64,000 bases of DNA from Ochotona curzoniae (GCF_017591425.1 NW_024467119.1:81088894-81152893), one strand, 5' to 3'. Positions 11,860 through 32,753 are shown, numbered from the stretch's first letter. Program-made: numbers and translations. Notes: generated by a model from the letters alone, not told the origin.

Positions 11860-12165
11860 TGTGCCAGTGTTGTGGTATAATAGGCTAAGCTTTGCCCAAG
11901 GTGCTGGCACATCATATGAGTGCCAGTTCCTGTCCCTGCTGCTCCACTTCTGATCCAGCTCCCTGCTTATAACCTGGAAAAGCAGTGGAGGATGATCTAA
12001 GTTCTTGGACCCCTGCACCCACGTGGAAGACCTGGGTGAAACTCTTGGATCCCAGCTTTGGATAAGTTCTACTCTGGACATTGAGGACATTTGAGGGAGT
12101 ACCAGCAGATGGAAGACCATCTCTCTCTATAACTCTGCCTTTCAAATAAAAATAAAATCTTTAAA
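11860..12165 (+). mobile_element. C-SINE, diverged
   Basis: Head gtgccagtgttgtggtataa, body ctgctccacttctgatccag, tail aaataaaaataaaatcttt. Confidence 0.8.
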
Positions 12166-12169
12166 AATT

Positions 12170-14600
12170 CTTTATACCTTCTAGAATATTTAATAAAAAA
12201 TATTGCTCATTCAGTTCAACAAGTAGTTAGGAAATGATAAAAATCTTTTGAAGTGAGTATAACTGACATGCAACAAAATAAAAAGTTTCAATTTTCCCCA
12301 TTTTTACTACTGGTAATATAAACCTAGTATATCCAAATGTGATTGATTGAATAGCTTCTTTTCTAAGGTGAAATGTGTGTGTAGAAGTAAGACAACCAGT
12401 TGGATTCCTAAAAGTTTGATCTTAACTAGCATTTGGATTAGGTTGTCAACCCCAGAAGCCATCTCAGTCTAACCTGATCAAAGGTTAGCTCATCCTCTCT
12501 GTTGGAATGACATCAGGAAACTCAAGTTTTGGTTACTTCAGCCACCACATTTTGTAGGCCTTATCTCTAGCATGCTACTGTGAAAATGGTATCAAGCCAA
12601 TTGACCTGGTTCTTAGTCTAATTACCTTTGGCAGTGTGACACTGTGTTAGCTCAGGTAGGGGATATGCCCACTTGTAGTTAGGTTGCTGGTGGATGGCTA
12701 AGACTTCTGCAGCCTTGTTCTCACATTTTGGTTTCCTTAGGGGAGAAGGGAAGATCCCTTTGAGAGGTGTTCACTATGCCCTTTGTGACAGGAAGTACAT
12801 CTGCCTTTTCTTTAGATGCGATTTACAGCTAGTCCTAGAAGAAAATGCTCGGTTGTCTCTCACTGCCATTATCTTTTTCAGCTCCCATAAGAAATGCAAA
12901 CATCTGCTGTGCTAACAGGCAGTCCCTTCACAAAATGTAGAGCTTCTTCTCCCTGCTATTCTCATCTGGCACATGTCATGCTGGGCAGAGTGGCTGACGA
13001 ATTGCAGATATCATTGCCACACTGGTCTCAGGCTAAACTAAAGAGCTCCTCTTCAACCTGGCTTACAAGCCATTTCAGTATTAATTTTTCTATAAACAGT
13101 GGTTCCAAAATGGTAGCTAAGTGTAATACAAGGAAAACACACAGACTTGATAAAGTAACTCAAAATCTATACCAATTTAGACAAAGAGAATATTGTGTTT
13201 TCTATTTACACAGGTAAATTAAGTCATAAACTTGCTCTATTAATATTAAGTACTTTCTAAGTGTTAAATACATGTGATGCTTGATACAAACCCCAAGTTT
13301 CAAATCCCAAAGCCTGGCCTCCTTTGCCCTAAGGGAGAGGAAGTCTCCCTTAGCACGTTCCCCAAAGTTTCTCTTCCACTGTTTCAAGCTCAGCGCATGC
13401 TGTGTATGTACTTTCCCCTTTCTGTCCTCTGCTCTAGGCTGAAGTTGTTTTGGCTATAGGACCTTTGTCTTGCTCACTGAACTGTCTCTGGCACTAAGCA
13501 CACTAGCTCCTTCAAAGTAGGTGCTCAGTAAACAGCTGTTACACACTATTTTCCTGTGTTGTGTGGATTAGGCCCAACAAAGGTTGTGGACGTCATGAGA
13601 AGTTTGTTGATGGTCAGCTCCCAGAAGGAAGTCCCTGTCCTTCATGTTGGAGCACAGCTGGAGAGCAGCAGTGACCTGTTTTCTGTCACTGATTTACTGT
13701 CCTTGACTTAAGCAACCACATCAGCTAATAGGAAGAATACTGCCCTATTGACCCCAAAACGTAGCTGAGCAAATAGTACTCCCTTGTCCCTCCACCAATG
13801 ACAACATTCTGAAAATCTAAGTGTTTCATTAAATGGAATCGATAAACATACTACTTTTCTTTGAAAATATCATCAGCCTTGTAATGTTAGGCAATATTGG
13901 CTATTACTGTGGCTATGCATAAAATATCAAAGAACTGACATTAAAAAAAACTCATCTCTTCACCTTCAGTGTATCCATATGCGAGGATGAAAATACAAGC
14001 CAAAACAAGAGCAGAAACAGTAGAATAGTGTGAGTTGGTACGTCTCAAGAAGAGGGACTGGCCCAAAAGCTCAAACCACAGAGTGACAGGCAAACACAAA
14101 GGGCAAGTTTTAACTCCTGTGGATAACACTGGGTGCAGTGGGCCTGGAGCGGCAGCTGTAGGCTGAGACTAGCAGTTACTACCTGAATGTTCTTGAGTAC
14201 TTTACTTTCTCTCAACTTCAGTATGGTCATGTGTAGAATTCAGTGGTTTCCAGAATTGAATAACTGAATAGCTATCCTAGTTTGGTGTCAGAGGCCTAAT
14301 GAAGAATAGTTAATCCTTCACTCAAAAACTGTTCACTGTGAGCCTACTATGTTCATCAGTGTGTCCCCAACCCTCTGCACACTTCTAATCACGTAGAAAG
14401 ATTTCAGAATCTGTTTACAAAATGAATTAGCACATGTTCTGATTTTTATTTATTTATTTTTCCAAATAGCAGTAACAATGCCAGAGAGAGTAGAACAAAA
14501 TGAGAATGGAAAGGCACTTTGATATTAGCATGAACAAGAGTTTATTATAGGCTAGAAGAAAGAACATCCAAAAATTTACAAGCTCCTGGAAGCTGAATGA
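12170..14600. other. Intergenic, no gene seen
   Basis: AT-rich sequence. A short MIR/L2-like piece (gtctctggcactaagcacac...gtaggtgctcagtaaa, about 13440-13545) is the only thing I can suggest. No supported ORF. Confidence 0.4.
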
Positions 14601-14609
14601 TGAGTCAGG

Positions 14610-14900
14610 GCCAAGCATGTGGTCTGGTGCGGTGCTTTTTGGAGTGTCTTCATCTCATATCAGGTGCCTGGTTCAAGATCTGGCCCTAATGCCAGCTCCA
14701 GCTTCCTGCTAACACTCGCTTTGGAGGGCACAGCTCAGGTAGCTGGTTCTTTGCCACCGCGTGGGAGAATGGGAGGTCTGATTTGATTTCCTGGTTTCTG
14801 GCTGTCACCCAGCCTAGACTTTTTTCCCCCCGGAAAATGGGAATTAAACCAGGGGAATGGGAAAGCTCTCTTTGCCGCTCAAACGAATAAACAAAGAATT
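14610..14900 (+). mobile_element. C-SINE-related element, old
   Basis: Begins gggccaagcatgtggtctgg, body ccctaatgccagctccagct, ends with A-rich acgaataaacaaag. Poorly conserved. Confidence 0.6.
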
Positions 14901-15029
14901 AAGAACTAAATGGTGTTCCTATTGCTAGTTGTTAAAATATTAGTGGTTGAAAATTTAGTGGTTATATGTTTCCTCAAAAGATAAAAAATGTCTATTGGTC
15001 ATGCATGTCATTAAAAGAAATGTTATCTT

Positions 15030-15345
15030 TTTAAAAAGATTTACTGGAAAGGCAGAGTTACAGAGAGAAGGAATAACAGAGAGAAAGATCTTCTGTCCAC
15101 TTGTTAACTCTCCAAGTGGCCGCAATGGCCAGAGCTGAGCCGATCCAAAGTCAGGAGCAGGAGCTTCTTTGGGGTCTCCCACATGGATGCAGGGACCCAA
15201 GGCTTTGGGCTGTCCTCTACAGCTTTCCCAGGTCACAAACAGGGTGCTGGAAGAGAAGTAGAGGAACTGGAACACAAATCGGTATCAATATGGGACCCTG
15301 GCACATGTAAGGCCAGGATTTAGCTGCTGAGCTATTTGTAAAGGT
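15030..15345 (-). mobile_element. C-SINE, reverse
   Basis: Starts tttttaaaaagatttactgg, contains gggtctcccacatggatgca, and ends in a degraded head near 15345. Confidence 0.82.
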
Positions 15346-15349
15346 CAAT

Positions 15350-16320
15350 TTTTCCATACATTAACATTTGACTTTTCTCTTAGCATATGCTCTAAGAGAA
15401 ATTAAAACTAAAGTACCTTAAAGAACATGATAGTTTTGATTTTATTTCTGCAAATCTGACTTTGTTTTTTAAAAACATAAACCCCAAAACCTGCTTTTAG
15501 ACAAAGTGAATTGTCAAACTTAATCACATTTTTCACTTTTCATTCAAAATACAGAAAATGTTTTTTAACAACACATTTGGTGGAATTTGGGTTGCTGATT
15601 TTGCCTTTCTGTATAACTGTTAATCCTGACTACAACAAATACGAATAGGAGAGTTTAGAAAATTGATAGGAAACATATCACATGAGGTGTGAAAGCATAT
15701 TTATGAAATATATGCAGAAAGCTTTGCCACTGGTAGAATATCATTGGTTTTATAACAATATAATGTAACATTAACATAATATATTAAGCATGTATCTAAT
15801 CACCACGATAGCAATTTTAATGTAGAAATCTATAGACTAATAACTACTCTGATATTTAGAATTTAACACTTAACTTATGCTAGAGAAAGACCATATCTTA
15901 ATGAAAGCTGGTCAAAGCAAAATAAGATAAACTCTGAACATTCTCTGTCTAATGTTTCCTTCTGATCAATTGTTATTTTGTTACTCTGATAATCTAAAAT
16001 ATTGAGAAATACTTCTTTGATTTTAGTGGCCCCTTTAAAACTAAATTGTATGTTTGCCTCTGAATCTAAGTGTTTCTGGTAACTTTGTGGTAGCTGCAAT
16101 CTTGGCACAGCTTCGGAACAGTCAAGCCTGCAGTGTGTAGATTTTCTCTTGTCACACATTCTTGGTGAGCATGGGCAGCACACACGTTCATTTACAGGAA
16201 GCGTGATACACAGCTCACTTAGGAAAGGCTAATTTCCCATCAGTTTTTCCAATTGGAGGAATTGGAGAACTTCGCTGATTCTCAATTAGGTCTGCAGAGA
16301 ACAGTAGTCCTATGACAAGC
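15350..16320. other. FGB upstream region, no gene seen
   Basis: AT-rich intergenic DNA before the FGB proximal promoter. An ORF of 102 codons on the minus strand (15875-16183) has no recognised homology or context and is left out. Confidence 0.4.
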
Positions 16321-16332
16321 AAATAAGTCTTG

Positions 16333-16339
16333 CTGGGAA
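16333..16339 (+). promoter_or_regulatory. FGB: IL-6-responsive CTGGGAA motif, FGB promoter
   Basis: CTGGGAA lies about 145 bp upstream of the inferred FGB start. The human gene has an IL-6/STAT3-type CTGGGA element at about this distance (from memory), consistent with acute-phase induction. Confidence 0.6.
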
Positions 16340-16343
16340 GATG

Positions 16344-16351
16344 TTGCTTAA
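16344..16351 (+). promoter_or_regulatory. FGB: C/EBP-type site TTGCTTAA, FGB promoter
   Basis: Matches TTGCNNAA, five bases downstream of the IL-6 motif, as in the human FGB promoter. Confidence 0.6.
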
Positions 16352-16387
16352 GTGATAAAATGGTTCAGCCAACAAGTGAAGCACGCA

Positions 16388-16400
16388 GTTAAATTTTAAC
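16388..16400 (+). promoter_or_regulatory. FGB: HNF1 site, FGB promoter
   Basis: GTTAAATTTTAAC is a palindromic 13-mer close to the GTTAATNATTAAC consensus. It lies 60 bp before the TATA box, about -91 to -79 from the inferred start, where the liver-specific HNF1 site of human FGB sits (from memory). Confidence 0.75.
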
Positions 16401-16447
16401 TAAGGGAAGGTAACCCTTCCTACAGTCAGACCTAGCAGAGGATTCAG

Positions 16448-16455
16448 TATATATA
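16448..16455 (+). promoter_or_regulatory. FGB: FGB TATA box
   Basis: TATATATA about 78 bp before the ATG. It implies a transcription start near 16478-16482. Confidence 0.8.
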
Positions 16456-16525
16456 GGCTTGGAGATCTCTCAGTTAAGTCCACGAGCAAAGGCTGCTTTC
16501 TCGGAACTTCCAAAACTTTAAAACC

Positions 16526-24409
<7,884 letters not shown>

Positions 24410-24602
24410 TGCGCAAACATACATTTTTATTCTATAGATGATACCATTTTTGTACATTATGTTATTGAAATTCATTTGTTATATTCCTGTATAACTCTCA
24501 AACAACTGTGTGACTTTTTGAAAAATGTACAGGATGAACAACATTAAAGCGATCACACAATTTTATTTTGTACCCTTTATTTATCTTGTTTACCAAAAAA
24601 TC

Positions 24603-24608
24603 AATAAA
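24603..24608 (+). terminator. FGB: FGB polyadenylation signal AATAAA
   Basis: First AATAAA after the stop, about 195 bp downstream. A second AATAAA at 24860 is a possible alternative. Confidence 0.7.
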
Positions 24609-25009
24609 AGGATAACTGTAGACAGAGTTGATATTCAGAATTTTAACTCTAATTGATTATGGAAAGTTTTTTACTTGAAAGAGGGATATCCTGTCCTTAA
24701 TGTAGGAAAACCATGAGACCTGCTAAAAAACCTGAGTTTAAATGTCTGCTTCTAAAACTATTTATATGACATCTGTTAGAGAAAGCTTTCAAAGATGTGT
24801 TAAATATTTCAGTCTGTTGCCATAAATTAATGCTTCCTTATTTTATGATGCATGTGACCAATAAATTAAATATTCACAACCACAATTCCTAACTAAAAGT
24901 ATGGAATATTTGAAGATTCAAAGATCTTACTGTGTTCCATGGAAAAAATCACTTGTCTGGCACTTAAGTGAACAGAGGTATCAGGGATTACAATAAGGAT
25001 CATGTCTAT

Positions 25010-25330
25010 TTTTTTACATGCAAAAGTGTTTTGTTTTGTTTAATGATACAGTTCCATAGGCTCTGGGGTTGCCCCTGCTCTTTCCTCCCCCATTGATTTC
25101 CCTTGTAGTTTTACAATGCATGTCCTTCATGAATAGTCCTCAGTCCATCATACTGTCGTTGAAGTGTTTCCTGGCAGTGTAGCATGGACAATGTCAGAGA
25201 GTCCATCATCCTACTGTTAGGATGTTTTAACTTCTTTCCCTGGGAGTTCATTTTTGGTCTGTATATGTAGAGACATACAGCACTTTGTCTCCATATCTGA
25301 ACATATCAGTCCCCGCTATACTTCCACTAT
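25010..25330 (-). mobile_element. Half-L1-like 3' end, truncated
   Basis: Homologous on the minus strand to the 3' UTR of the elements at 27010 and 57501: gatacagttccataggctct and agagtccatcatcctactgt match the parallel text of those copies. Only the 3' end is present. Confidence 0.65.
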
Positions 25331-27005
25331 ATATTCCCTAAAATACAGAGCATTAGTATCGTTTTAGCATGTTTATCAACTTTATGTTAATGAAAATTCA
25401 TTATTTTCACCCTGTGGTGGATTGTGCTCACAATATCAGGTCTTCATGACATGTGTTTTAAGGGAAATAGGAAAGTAGAAAGCAGAATTTGCCCGTTTCT
25501 ATTTAAACCAGGCCTACCAATGCCTTCAATTAGGTTTTTTTCTTTCCTTTTTTCCTTTTTCATGTAGTCACGTTACAACTAAATTAGAAGAGAACTTTCT
25601 GTTCTTCTACATCTCACTTCATTATAACTGACTTTAGAAGTCCTGTGGTTTTGGACACTCCCTGCTTGCTGGGTCACCATGTCTATCCTCCTGTAGAACT
25701 TTTCACGCAGAGCTCAAACCTCTTGATCTTCGACCTAAGCAAATGTTATTGATTTCTGTCACTCTCTTCACTCGTCATCAGATCCAATTTCAACATGTAC
25801 CTGGTTTGCTTGTTACAAGTCTGTCCCATTGCGGGCAAACTTGTACATTCCATCTATCATACTTCATGTACTATTCTGCCATAAATATATTATCCTAGAA
25901 ATTGAAAGTCGGGTCAAATTACTTTGCTCTGTGTTTATATGCAAAGTCCTAGTATCAGAATTCTTTAGTGAGAGAAAAAAAAAAACTACTAGGACCTGTT
26001 GCCTGTCCTGTCTACTCTATTCCCACATTCTGGTCACAATGGGTTTTTCATCAGGTCCTTGGTAAAAATATCCCAACAGTTTTATTGAAGGATAATTAAT
26101 ATTTTTGGAAATCCATATACATTTAATTTATCCACTTTGATAAGCTTATACATATATTTATGTGCCCTCATCACAATCAGGGTACTAAATATATCCTTTT
26201 CCACCCAAATTGTCCTTGTGTCCCTTTGTTTTATTTTGTTGTGTAATATTGTGGTATGAACATGTGAGATGAAATATGCCCTCTTAACAAATGTTTAAGC
26301 ACACAATATTGGACTTCTAACTATTGGCATTGTGTTGGACAGAAGATTTCTAGGATTTTTCAGCTTCTATAATCATAGCTTTACGCTTACTGGATGGTTA
26401 GTCATTTTCCTCTGACACCTATCCCTAGCAAAACACCATTCTATTTTCTATTTCTGTGAGTTTATTTCAGTTACCTCACATGAGTGGTACCATACCCTTA
26501 TATGGTACTGGTTGCAAAGTAAAAATTTTATAGCCCAAATGGCCAACAGTACATAGGTTTCTCAAAATAACAGAGGCTAATATATGTTGCAGTGATCCCA
26601 CTTCTGAGTATACACGTAGAAGAAACAAAGCCAGAATCTATACAAACATGCTCTCCCACATCTGTAATTCATTGCAGAACTATTACCACTGATCAGGCCT
26701 TTTTTATAATGCCCTTATCAGTAATAGGTTCCTCCCTTCAACACCATCTGAGAAAACACTGTTTATCTTCAAAACTTGCTTTAACCATCAACTTGCTCAG
26801 GAAGACTTCCTGAAACTTTTGGACCATTCTTGTCATTTTTCAACAGTTCATGCCAGTGCTTGGTCTAACTCATACTTTTTAAATTAATAATGAGAACTTA
26901 CTCAACTTTAAATTGAGAATCATCATCTTGCCATAAAAACTGATTTTCATAAAAGAATAAATATTGAAAGTTTAAGTATTTTATAAGCATGTTTGTTCTG
27001 TAGAT
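25330..27005. other. Intergenic, with ancient L1 fragments at about 26070-26700
   Basis: aacagttttattgaaggata (26078 on) and cagtgatcccacttctgagt (26591 on) resemble L1M 3' sequence ('ccagcaatcccacttctggg'). The remainder shows nothing recognisable. This lies between convergent FGB and FGA, where human has liver enhancers, but none can be assigned from sequence alone. Confidence 0.45.
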
Positions 27006-27009
27006 CTTT

Positions 27010-29005
27010 ATTCATTTACTTTTAAAATCTCACTTCTTTTTATTATTGTAATTGTATGATACATTTCCATAGGCCCTGGAATTTCCCTTAGCTCCTCCCA
27101 AATTCCCTCAATTCTCACTGAGTTCCTCAATATCATTACTATAATGTAGTTCTTCATGCATAGTCCTATGTCCATCATTGCAGGCACAAACAATGGCAGA
27201 GTGTCCAGCATCCTATTATCAAGATATAGTAAACAGTTGCATTGGGATTCCATCTTTGTCTGGAACTAGAGATGCATACTGCATTGTATCCTCACATCTG
27301 GATAGGATAGTCTGCATTACACAGCTTCTATACTTTCCCGTAAATGAAAAGCCACAAAACAAAATCAGCAAAGGAAGAAAAAAAATTTACAATGCCATGA
27401 AGGTGAATAACATGCTACTGAATGACTAATGTGTTGCTGAAGAAATGAAAAAGAAAATCAAGAACCTTCTTGAAGAAAATGATGCTACTGTATGATCTAT
27501 GAGTCAATGAAGAATTTAATCAGGAGAAAGTGTTTTGAAGAGATGAAACTAACAAAAATGTCAAAATCCATGAGATATAGTTTCCACTAATTTTTGTGGG
27601 TGAGATATGTCTCCTGTAGGCAACAAATAGATGGGTTTTGTTTTTTAATCCACTCTACAAATCTATGACATTTAATTGATGTTTTTAAGCAATTTACATG
27701 CAGGGTTAATATGAAAAGGTGGTAATTTTGTCATGTCATTTTAGCAATGGGTTGATCATTGATTTAGTCTTCTCCTGTCATTTGACTGGGATGTTCTTCG
27801 CATTTAACCTCTGGTTATGGTGGGCGCTATTCCTCTACGCTGTCAAGAGAGCATCTTTTTAGTATCCTTTGTAGGGCAGGTTTGGAAGAGGCATATTCTT
27901 TGAACTTTTCTTTACTGTGGAAGAATTTTATTTCATTTGCAAAGACAAAGGAAAGTTTAGCTGGGTACGTTATCCTGGGCCGACAATTTTTTGCTTTTAG
28001 AATCTGAAATATGTCACTCCATTCTCTTCTGACCTATAGACTTTCCGATGAGAGGTCTTCTGTGAGTTTAATTGACATTCCTTTATATGTCAGTTGATTT
28101 CTTTCACGTGCACATTTAAGGATCTTTTCCTTATGTTCAATTGATGAGAGCTTGATTAGCAGGTATTGTGGTGAAGATTGCTTTTGATCAAGCCTGTTGG
28201 GAGTTCTGTGCCCTTCCTGGATGTTGTTTCCCAATTCTTTCTCTAGATGAGAGAAATTTTCCTTTATTATTTCATTAAATACATTTGCAAATCCAGCTTC
28301 TCTTTCTGTACCTTCTGGGACTCCCGTAAATCTTACATTTGGCCTTTTCATAGTGTTTTTTTTAATTCTTGAATACTTTTTTAAGCCTGATCCAGCTCTG
28401 CTTCCAGCTTTTTGTTTGTTTCCCCCTGGTGACAGGAAATATCTTCCAACCCTGAGATTCTTTCTTCTGCTTCCTTCATTCTATTTTTGAGACTTTCACT
28501 GTACTTTTAATTTGTTCCATTGTAGTCTTTATTTTTGCTATATCAGCTTTCATTTGATTCATTACAAGTGTGACATATTCCTTGAATTCCTTGAATGCCT
28601 GCTTTACGTGCTTCTCATTGTTGATAAGAAGTTTTATAACAAGAGTTTTGAATTCTGCATTCTCCATTTTCTCGATGTCTTCCTCAGTGAACTCTGAAGT
28701 TTGCAAAGGGTTTTGCTCCTTTGCAGGGGAGTTCTCAGTAATATTCATTGAGCCTCTGTCTCTCCTTTTGCTCTTGGTCATTGTACTTCTGGTTATCAGA
28801 TTCTTCTCCTTGGGGCACATTTCTAAGCTGTGTCACCCACAGGTCTACAGTTTGATTTTACTTATTGCAGTTGGTACATGGTTCTTTGTTTGCAGTCAGT
28901 TATGCTGCTCCCTCCAGTGAGTTCCAGGTCTGGGTTCTTACGTTAGCTTTCCACCATGGTCTCTGTAGCCCCAGCTCCGGGCTCACCAGTCCCTACCTCC
29001 TGTTG
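27010..29005 (-). mobile_element. Half-L1-like (HAL1-type) retroelement, 5' truncated
   Basis: On the minus strand: end of a 5' region (28830-29005), L1 ORF1p-like reading frames (28476-28820 and 28034-28351), a C-terminal piece with RITYPAKLSF...SKPALQ around 27850-27990, a short ORF2 endonuclease remnant (W-I-K-K-Q-N-P near 27640), and then directly the 3' UTR. ORF2 reverse transcriptase is absent. The same junction appears at 57501-60464. Confidence 0.8.
28034..28820 (-). pseudogene. L1 ORF1p-like frame, broken
   Basis: N-terminal basic part (MTKSKRRDRGSMNITENSPA), acidic EEDIEKMENAEF, partial coiled coil, then the RNA-binding block GVPEGTEREAGFANVFNEII and GHRTPNRLDQKQSSPQYLLI of the Transposase_22 family. 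Stops and frameshifts between 28351 and 28476 show it is dead. Confidence 0.8.
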
Positions 29006-29009
29006 GAAG

Positions 29010-30700
29010 TCTAAGTATTGAAAAAATAACCCTCCAAGGACAATTTTGAAAAACTAGAAATAATTAAATTAAAAATAATTTAATTTAGGTGAAAAATTTT
29101 TTTGAAACTTATACACAAATTGTTTTCATGTAATACATTTTTCCATGAAATTTTTGCAGGCCCCTCCTATACATGGGTCGTTAAGTCTTTCTTTCTTTCT
29201 TTCTTTTTTTTTTTTTGCACAAAAGTCTATTTTGTTTGTACTTCAATTTTCCATGAACTTTTTGAAGTTTTATATTTATACAGATTAACACGTGACCTTA
29301 GGAAGATGGTGCAAAAATGCTAATATATTTTGTTATTCAATTAGGGCTGAAATATGTCACATGTGGTAAAGCATAGATGCATTTGGAATTCGTAGTCAAG
29401 GGAAATAACTGACCATGGTAACAGGGGGATTGACCCAGGCTGGTCACAGATTCCTGACATGGGGCTAAAGTACAGGTGATGTTGACACCACCTGCTACAG
29501 AAGCTCAGCTGACATTTTCCCATTAACCATTACACATTGTATAGCTAAACCACAGATTTCAGTAAAACCCAAATCCTTGGTTCTAATCCTGGGTTATTAC
29601 CTTGGAGTCTCTATATGGAAAGAGCCTAAGAACTTGTTTTCTTAAATAAATGTCCTTAAGGGTTTCTTGGCAGTGTCTTTGTGCTGGTCAAATTTGGGAC
29701 TTTCTGATGTAGGCGGCAATTCCACATATCTAGCCTCAGCTTATGTTTTCTATTTGACTTGTTTTTCACTCAAAGGGTGACCATGAGGTGAGCTCTTCAG
29801 CAAATACTCACCCTTGATACTATCATGACTTGATAGGAGTCTGCTGGCCTGTGTTGAACACTGGATTGGGTTTGATGCTAGAATCACTAAAAAATCTGAA
29901 TCTCAGATGATTCTCTAGTTTGGACTTTCCAATTTTTTTTTTAAGTACAGAAAAAAATTTCAAATGTACTACCCATCATTTTATACAGAACTGACACCTT
30001 GATGAGTTTATTCATCACTATACCTTTCTTTGCTTTTCCCAACCTGAATGTGCCAAGAGCAGATATATGTGCATGTGTATCTTATGTTCTCACAGAATCA
30101 CATTTATTTCTGTGCCTACTTTGTGGCTGTGAAGTTTTTCAGCTCCACAAAGGAATAAGACAGCTTTAATGAATATCTCTCTGGCCTTCACCCTGCTTCA
30201 CCCATTGCTTTCTGAGCTTGCCTTATCTCTCAGAAGGAGATGCTCCACTGCAGTTTTGCAACAGCTTATTTAGGCAGGCAGCCTGGAGGTCACTGACCCA
30301 GTGGGGACTAAGGCAAAGGGGAACTTAGCAAATCATTTCCAGAACAATCTGACACTCAACATGCACAAACCTTTGGCAATGAGCTGGTGAGCTCTGTTTG
30401 GCCTTGGCCGGTTCAAATGAGCTTTCTACCTGTGCAGTTTTGGACTGTTGCTTCTACCTGGTAAAATCAGAGGAAACTATGATGCCCAGGTCTTCTTTAT
30501 TAATGAGTTTTCTGCTCCTTCCCGGGTACTCCTCCCCAGGTACAACTCCTCCCACCCTGTGATGGCTAAGGCCCTTCATGTCTCTGTCTTCAATTAAGTA
30601 TTTTTTCTGCATAAATGAGATTGATAAAGTACTTGGAATTAAATCAGAAATGAAAAACATAGGTGAAGCAATAAGTGCGTAAATAAACACAACAAATTTC
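29010..30700. other. Intergenic, no gene seen
   Basis: Unique-looking sequence with a (TTTC)n/T-run near 29185-29215. No supported ORF or repeat family. Confidence 0.4.
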
Positions 30701-30704
30701 CTGG

Positions 30705-31030
30705 GTCCATGTGCAGTCGCTCAGCAACTAAATATCTTGACTTGCATGTGCCAGGATCCCATATGGGTTCTGGTTCGTGTCCTGGCTGCTCCACTTCCCA
30801 TCCAGCTCCCTGCTTGTGGCCTGGGAAAGCAGTCAAGGATGGCGCAAAGCTTTGGGACCCTGCACCCACATAGAAGATCCAGAAGAAGCTCCTAACTTCT
30901 GGCTTCAGATTGGCTCAGCTGTGGTTGTTGCAGCCATCTGAGGAGTGAACCATTGGACAGAAGATCTTTCTTTGTGTATCTCCTTCTCTCTTTACAACTG
31001 TCTTTTTAATAAAAATGAATGAGTCTTAAG
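30705..31030 (+). mobile_element. C-SINE
   Basis: Head gtccatgtgcagtcgctcag, body ctgctccacttcccatccag, tail tttttaataaaaatgaatga. Confidence 0.85.
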
Positions 31031-31299
31031 ATAATTTTCATATGCAAATTTTATTGCCTACAAGAAACTTGTACCGTTTCCATGTCCAGTCAAATCTGGA
31101 CATTGCTGCTTCTCAGACTGCTTCAGGAAATAATTAATGTTGTGCTACTTTGTTGGATTTAGTTCACTTTTGTAGCCAATCTGTATTTATATTGATATGT
31201 TATCATTTCCTTTACACAGTGTGGCTTAAAGATCTTGGCTGGATGAGCTATCTGATTCTGACTTGCCAGGTGCACTCCTAGTAAAAGAGGACCACCTGG

Positions 31300-31570
31300 G
31301 GGTTGATGCTGCGGTGTAGTGAGTCAAACCATCACTTGGGATATTTGTTCATGTGCCACTGCTCCATTTCTGATGCAGCTTCTCATGGCGTGGGAAAAGC
31401 AGCAGAAGATGGCTCAAGTGCTTGAGGTCCTGCCATTCATGCAGGGAAGAGCCTTGGTTCAAATTCTTGCCTCCCGGTTTTGGCCTGGCCTAGGTCTGGT
31501 CATTGTGGCTGTTTGGAAATTAGCTCATGGAAGATTCTCTCTCTCTCTCTCTGCAAGTAAAAACAGGGTG
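31300..31570 (+). mobile_element. C-SINE-related, old
   Basis: Head gggggttgatgctgcggtgt, body ctgctccatttctgatgcag, ends in a (TC)n run and gcaagtaaaaac. Confidence 0.7.
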
Positions 31571-32400
31571 TAACTTGTTTGGCAACCTATGGCAGATTAT
31601 AGTTGGATAGATAATACTACTGAGAAAATAATGACAAGCTTATATCATAGACAACAGTGTTTCAGAATGCAAAATAAATGATGTGCAGAATTTAGGTGCT
31701 TGGAATCTGTATGTAGGATATTAGGATCTTCCTGTTTTCTCATCCAAAATGTCAATTCATAGAAATGTTTTTACTCTTATTGAAAGGATCCACATTCATT
31801 ATCAATTAAAAGCATCCTTATAGTCCTTATATTTTAAGGACTCTCGTAATTCTTTGTTCTGAAGTAATTCAAATGGCTAAAAGTAAATATGGAAGCACAA
31901 TGTAGGTATTCAATGCAGACACTTTTTAAATTTATTACTAATTTAGTTATACCATAATAAAAAGGACTGAATTATGTAGTAAGAGAATGAAAGAAATGAC
32001 CTAAAACTTTTAAATTTAGGTTTCTTAACTCATGGCCAGGGTTTGCATTACGTGCTGGATATAAAGCATAGTTGTGACATGTAAGAATAATGCAGGGAAG
32101 ATTTGCTTGGTGTGCCAAGGCATACTAAGATAGAGCCCCATTGATGATTTCACGCTGAAAGGTGGGGATTCACTTACCAAGGTATGTCCTTCAAATGTGG
32201 CTGAATATTCTCATACTCATGTCTAAATATCAGAAGTCCTGTGTCTTACTTTCTAGCAGAAATGTGTCAAAAGATATGCTTCCACAGCAAAATGTTCGTT
32301 TCTTTGTTGCTTCATTCAACTAAATGCTGTTTTGAAATAATAATCTAAGTATAACTTAGAGATCAAGAAAGAGGGGCCTTCGTGAATGAGTTAAGGCACG
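31570..32400. other. Intergenic, no gene seen
   Basis: AT-rich; nothing recognised. Confidence 0.4.
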
Positions 32401-32420
32401 AATAATATTTAAGAAGTAAA

Positions 32421-32753
32421 TGCAGGGTCTGGTGCATTGGCCTAGTGGCTAAAGTCCTCACCTTGAATGCACCAGGATACCATTTGGGCGCCGGTTCTAA
32501 TCCTGGCAGCTCCACTTCCCATCCAGCTCCCTGCTTGTGACCTGGGAAAGCAGTCAAGGATGGCCCAAAGCCTTGGGACCCTGCACCTACATGGAGACCT
32601 GGAGGAAGTTCCTGGCTCCTGGCTTCTGACCGGTGCAGCACTGACTGTTGCGGTCACTTGGGGAGTGAATCATTGGATGGAAGATCTTCCTCTCTGCCTC
32701 TCCTTCACTCTGTATATCTCTGACTTGGCAATAAAAATAAATAAATCTTAAAA
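32421..32753 (+). mobile_element. C-SINE, first of a tandem pair
   Basis: Full-length, from gcagggtctggtgcattggc to aaataaatcttaaaaaaa. Preceded and followed by aagaagtaaatg (32409 and 32757). Confidence 0.92.

Noticed and set aside
15875..16183. 102-codon minus-strand ORF upstream of FGB
   Set aside because: No recognised homology, no splice or start context; probably chance.
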